Positions 62,255 to 64,000 of a stretch of DNA of 64,000 bases are shown in pieces. How positions within the stretch are numbered: the first letter of the stretch is position 1; the number at the start of each line of letters is the position of its first letter. The DNA is taken from positions 4,576,336-4,640,335 of the forward strand of contig OY821749.1 of NCBI GenBank assembly GCA_963682055.1. Reading direction: 5' to 3'. The stretch is from Primula veris. Taxonomy: Eukaryota > Streptophyta > Magnoliopsida > Ericales > Primulaceae. The notes beneath the pieces are model-generated. The model was not told the origin of the DNA and did not search any database. It was given only the letters and a program-made list of their open reading frames with translations. A program made the translations under genes and the position numbers.

Positions 62255-64000
62255 TTAGCGTCGCTTCAAACCAGCACTCTGCATCTCCAGCAACTTTTCT
62301 ATGGAAACCAAAGTCCACCTATCCTCCACTTGTGCAAACATCTTCTCGTTCAGAGAGTCAATTATTATACTTATATGACCAAACGCATATATCTGGTGAC
62401 CATCTTGCATTCTACCAGGTTTAGGCTTAAACAACAAACCATTTCTCTGTGCATGTTCTTCAATAACTTCTTTCAAACTCATATTTAAATCGTCCATTTG
62501 CATCCCATTAGCTCGAAATTGCGAAGCAGCAGCAGCTTTTTGTTGAGCCTCAATTTTCCTTTGCTCAAGCACTCTAAGGTAGCTGAGATTCTCTCTCATT
62601 CCAGGCTGAACCACACTCATACCCTCAACAGCCTGGTTCATCATTTCAAGACCCAATTTAAACCGATACGTGACGTGTTCATTAGCAAGAAGCTCCTTAG
62701 GGACCAGTTCTTTCCAACCCAAATACCATTGTGTCACTTCTTCAAAATTTGGGTTTGAACACAACCAGTGATACAAAACTTGCTGCCATTTGTCGAAAAA
62801 TATATCTAATAATTGCATCATATGATGGATAGGAATAGCAGTAGCCCATGTAAGGATCCAATAAAACTGGTCAAGTTTCTGGTCAGCGGGGTTTACATGA
62901 AATTCGTGCATAACGGTTAACAATTTCGGGAGAATAAACCGAACCATTAGCTTCTCCCAACTGACCGGATCAAAGACAGTTTTCCAAGGTGACAATATAT
63001 AATAAGCAGACATATCACTTGGATGCCAGGCGTGTAATACACTTTCCAGTCTGTTACGTATCGTATGATAGAATGTTTCCAGCTTTTGTCCAAGTAATGG
63101 CAGCCATGGATGCATCCATGCGTGTATCGGAATAGTTTCCGTACGTGGGTCCCACAATTCAACGGCGGATGATAGTTTAGGCATAATAATGTTATCCAAA
63201 ACAGATTGCAGAACTGAAGGAGGTATAAGCTTTTCCCAAGACTCGAGAAAATGGAGCATAGGTTCAGGGTCTCTAGCCTGCCAAGTATTAGTACCCGATA
63301 TTCTTATGGCCGGAAATACAACCTCCATAAATAACTGGGTATAGGACGATGCTGCGTCACTGAAATCGAAAATATCTTCACCCTCCAATAATTCTTTCCA
63401 GATAGAAACTAAATTCACCCCATGTGTCGGATTCTGAAGTGGGTCCCACCCTTGAAATACTCTAATAAATAGCGGAATAGCGTACGAACACGCAAGATAC
63501 GACAAGTTACATATTTTATAATCGTCTGGATATTGTCTCTGCAGGTCACTAAACGAATTTGCAAGGGAGGTTAAGGTCAATTTTCCAATCAAATTCTCCT
63601 CCCCAATATCATCCAATAAGCTGACTATATTCTCCATATTACTCAGCTGTTTCTTCTGCTTTGCTGCGTCGGATTCAAACTTATCCTTCTCTCTCTGCAA
63701 GGCAACGAGTGTTTCTCTCTCATTCCTCAAATCCTGATCGATTTTCTGCACATCCAACTCGGCCGAATCCACCATTAATTTAACATTAAACTGAAGCTCG
63801 GGCATTGGTACGTCGTTTTCCCGCGCCTTTTCCTCAGCATTTAGATTTTCTAAATTGGTCAACACACGAATTTGCGGGCCCCTCATATCAAACACCTTTT
63901 GAACAACCTCGATTCCCTGCTCTTGTTTCCTTTTCAGCATCTCATCGGCAGTGATATATTCTCTTTTCTTTTTCATTTTATTTTTATTTCTTTCCTGGGC
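62255..64000 (-). CDS. TFIP11/STIP splicing factor (NTR1/STIPL1-like), C-terminal part
   Basis: Homologue of human TFIP11 and yeast Ntr1, which with the DEAH helicase Prp43 disassembles the spliceosome; nuclear. The visible frame is a single open exon of 581 codons running off the window at 64000 with no stop, so the start and the G-patch expected near the N-terminus lie outside. It shows the GCFC (GC-rich factor) domain: the coiled-coil-like ELDVQKIDQDLRNERETL, then Trp-rich blocks (VFQGWDPLQNP, IWKELLEGED, WEKLIPPSVL, HPWLPLLGQKLE, LHAWHPSDMSAYYILSPWK). The C-terminus holds FKPKPGRMQDGHQIYAFG and EDRWTLVSIEKLLEMQ. Plants of this family often have this region without introns. Divergence is low, so the gene looks intact. 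Confidence 0.95.
   Translation of the reverse strand, partial: AQERNKNKMKKKREYITADEMLKRKQEQGIEVVQKVFDMRGPQIRVLTNLENLNAEEKARENDVPMPELQFNVKLMVDSAELDVQKIDQDLRNERETLVALQREKDKFESDAAKQKKQLSNMENIVSLLDDIGEENLIGKLTLTSLANSFSDLQRQYPDDYKICNLSYLACSYAIPLFIRVFQGWDPLQNPTHGVNLVSIWKELLEGEDIFDFSDAASSYTQLFMEVVFPAIRISGTNTWQARDPEPMLHFLESWEKLIPPSVLQSVLDNIIMPKLSSAVELWDPRTETIPIHAWMHPWLPLLGQKLETFYHTIRNRLESVLHAWHPSDMSAYYILSPWKTVFDPVSWEKLMVRFILPKLLTVMHEFHVNPADQKLDQFYWILTWATAIPIHHMMQLLDIFFDKWQQVLYHWLCSNPNFEEVTQWYLGWKELVPKELLANEHVTYRFKLGLEMMNQAVEGMSVVQPGMRENLSYLRVLEQRKIEAQQKAAAASQFRANGMQMDDLNMSLKEVIEEHAQRNGLLFKPKPGRMQDGHQIYAFGHISIIIDSLNEKMFAQVEDRWTLVSIEKLLEMQSAGLKRR

Noticed and set aside
62498..62758. Plus-strand frame over the STIP exon
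   Set aside because: Antisense shadow of a clear GCFC-domain coding sequence.

Overview
This is a 64 kb piece of an AT-rich flowering-plant nuclear genome, most likely a eudicot. Genes are split into many short exons by GT-AG introns, there are no operons, and introns and spacers are packed with plant-type transposons (Helitrons, MULEs, hAT, pogo/Emigrant, Stowaway-like MITEs, TRIMs, a solo LTR, a tRNA-derived SINE). I could not identify the species. Gene models were built by hand from reading frames, splice signals and exon-to-exon phase; each complete model closes in frame.

Layout. (1) 988-19236, minus: an 18-exon RelA/SpoT homologue (840 aa; HD hydrolase, synthetase and a C-terminal TGS domain), whose introns hold a hAT element, a TRIM, Stowaway-type elements, a MULE-like element and a head-to-tail series of Helitron-like elements around a pogo relic. 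(2) 21116-32047, minus: an 11-exon MYND-finger ubiquitin-specific protease of the UBP15-19 group (738 aa). One of its introns appears to start with a GC donor created by a transposon end. (3) 33001-38133: a transposon-rich block with a 2.2 kb MULE-like element carrying exon-like sequence, then a 1.87 kb solo LTR with a perfect 5-bp target duplication. (4) 39822-53994, minus: a 16-exon ABC1/UbiB-family kinase-like protein (791 aa). (5) 57015-61155, plus: a 9-exon plastid sigma factor, closest to SIG3 from memory (478 aa). (6) 62255-64000, minus: the C-terminal 581 residues of a TFIP11/STIP (NTR1/STIPL1) splicing factor that runs off the window and converges with the sigma-factor gene.

Three of the five genes are expected to act in plastids: (p)ppGpp metabolism, a sigma factor for the bacterial-type RNA polymerase, and an ABC1 kinase. 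I infer no co-regulation beyond adjacency. No CRISPR, no bacterial features, and no intact autonomous transposon were found. The most interesting items are the transposon-made GC splice donor in the UBP gene, the Helitron series in the RSH intron, the MULE with phase-compatible exon pair, an open frame in sigma-factor intron 7 leading into region 4, and small upstream ORFs at three of the gene starts.
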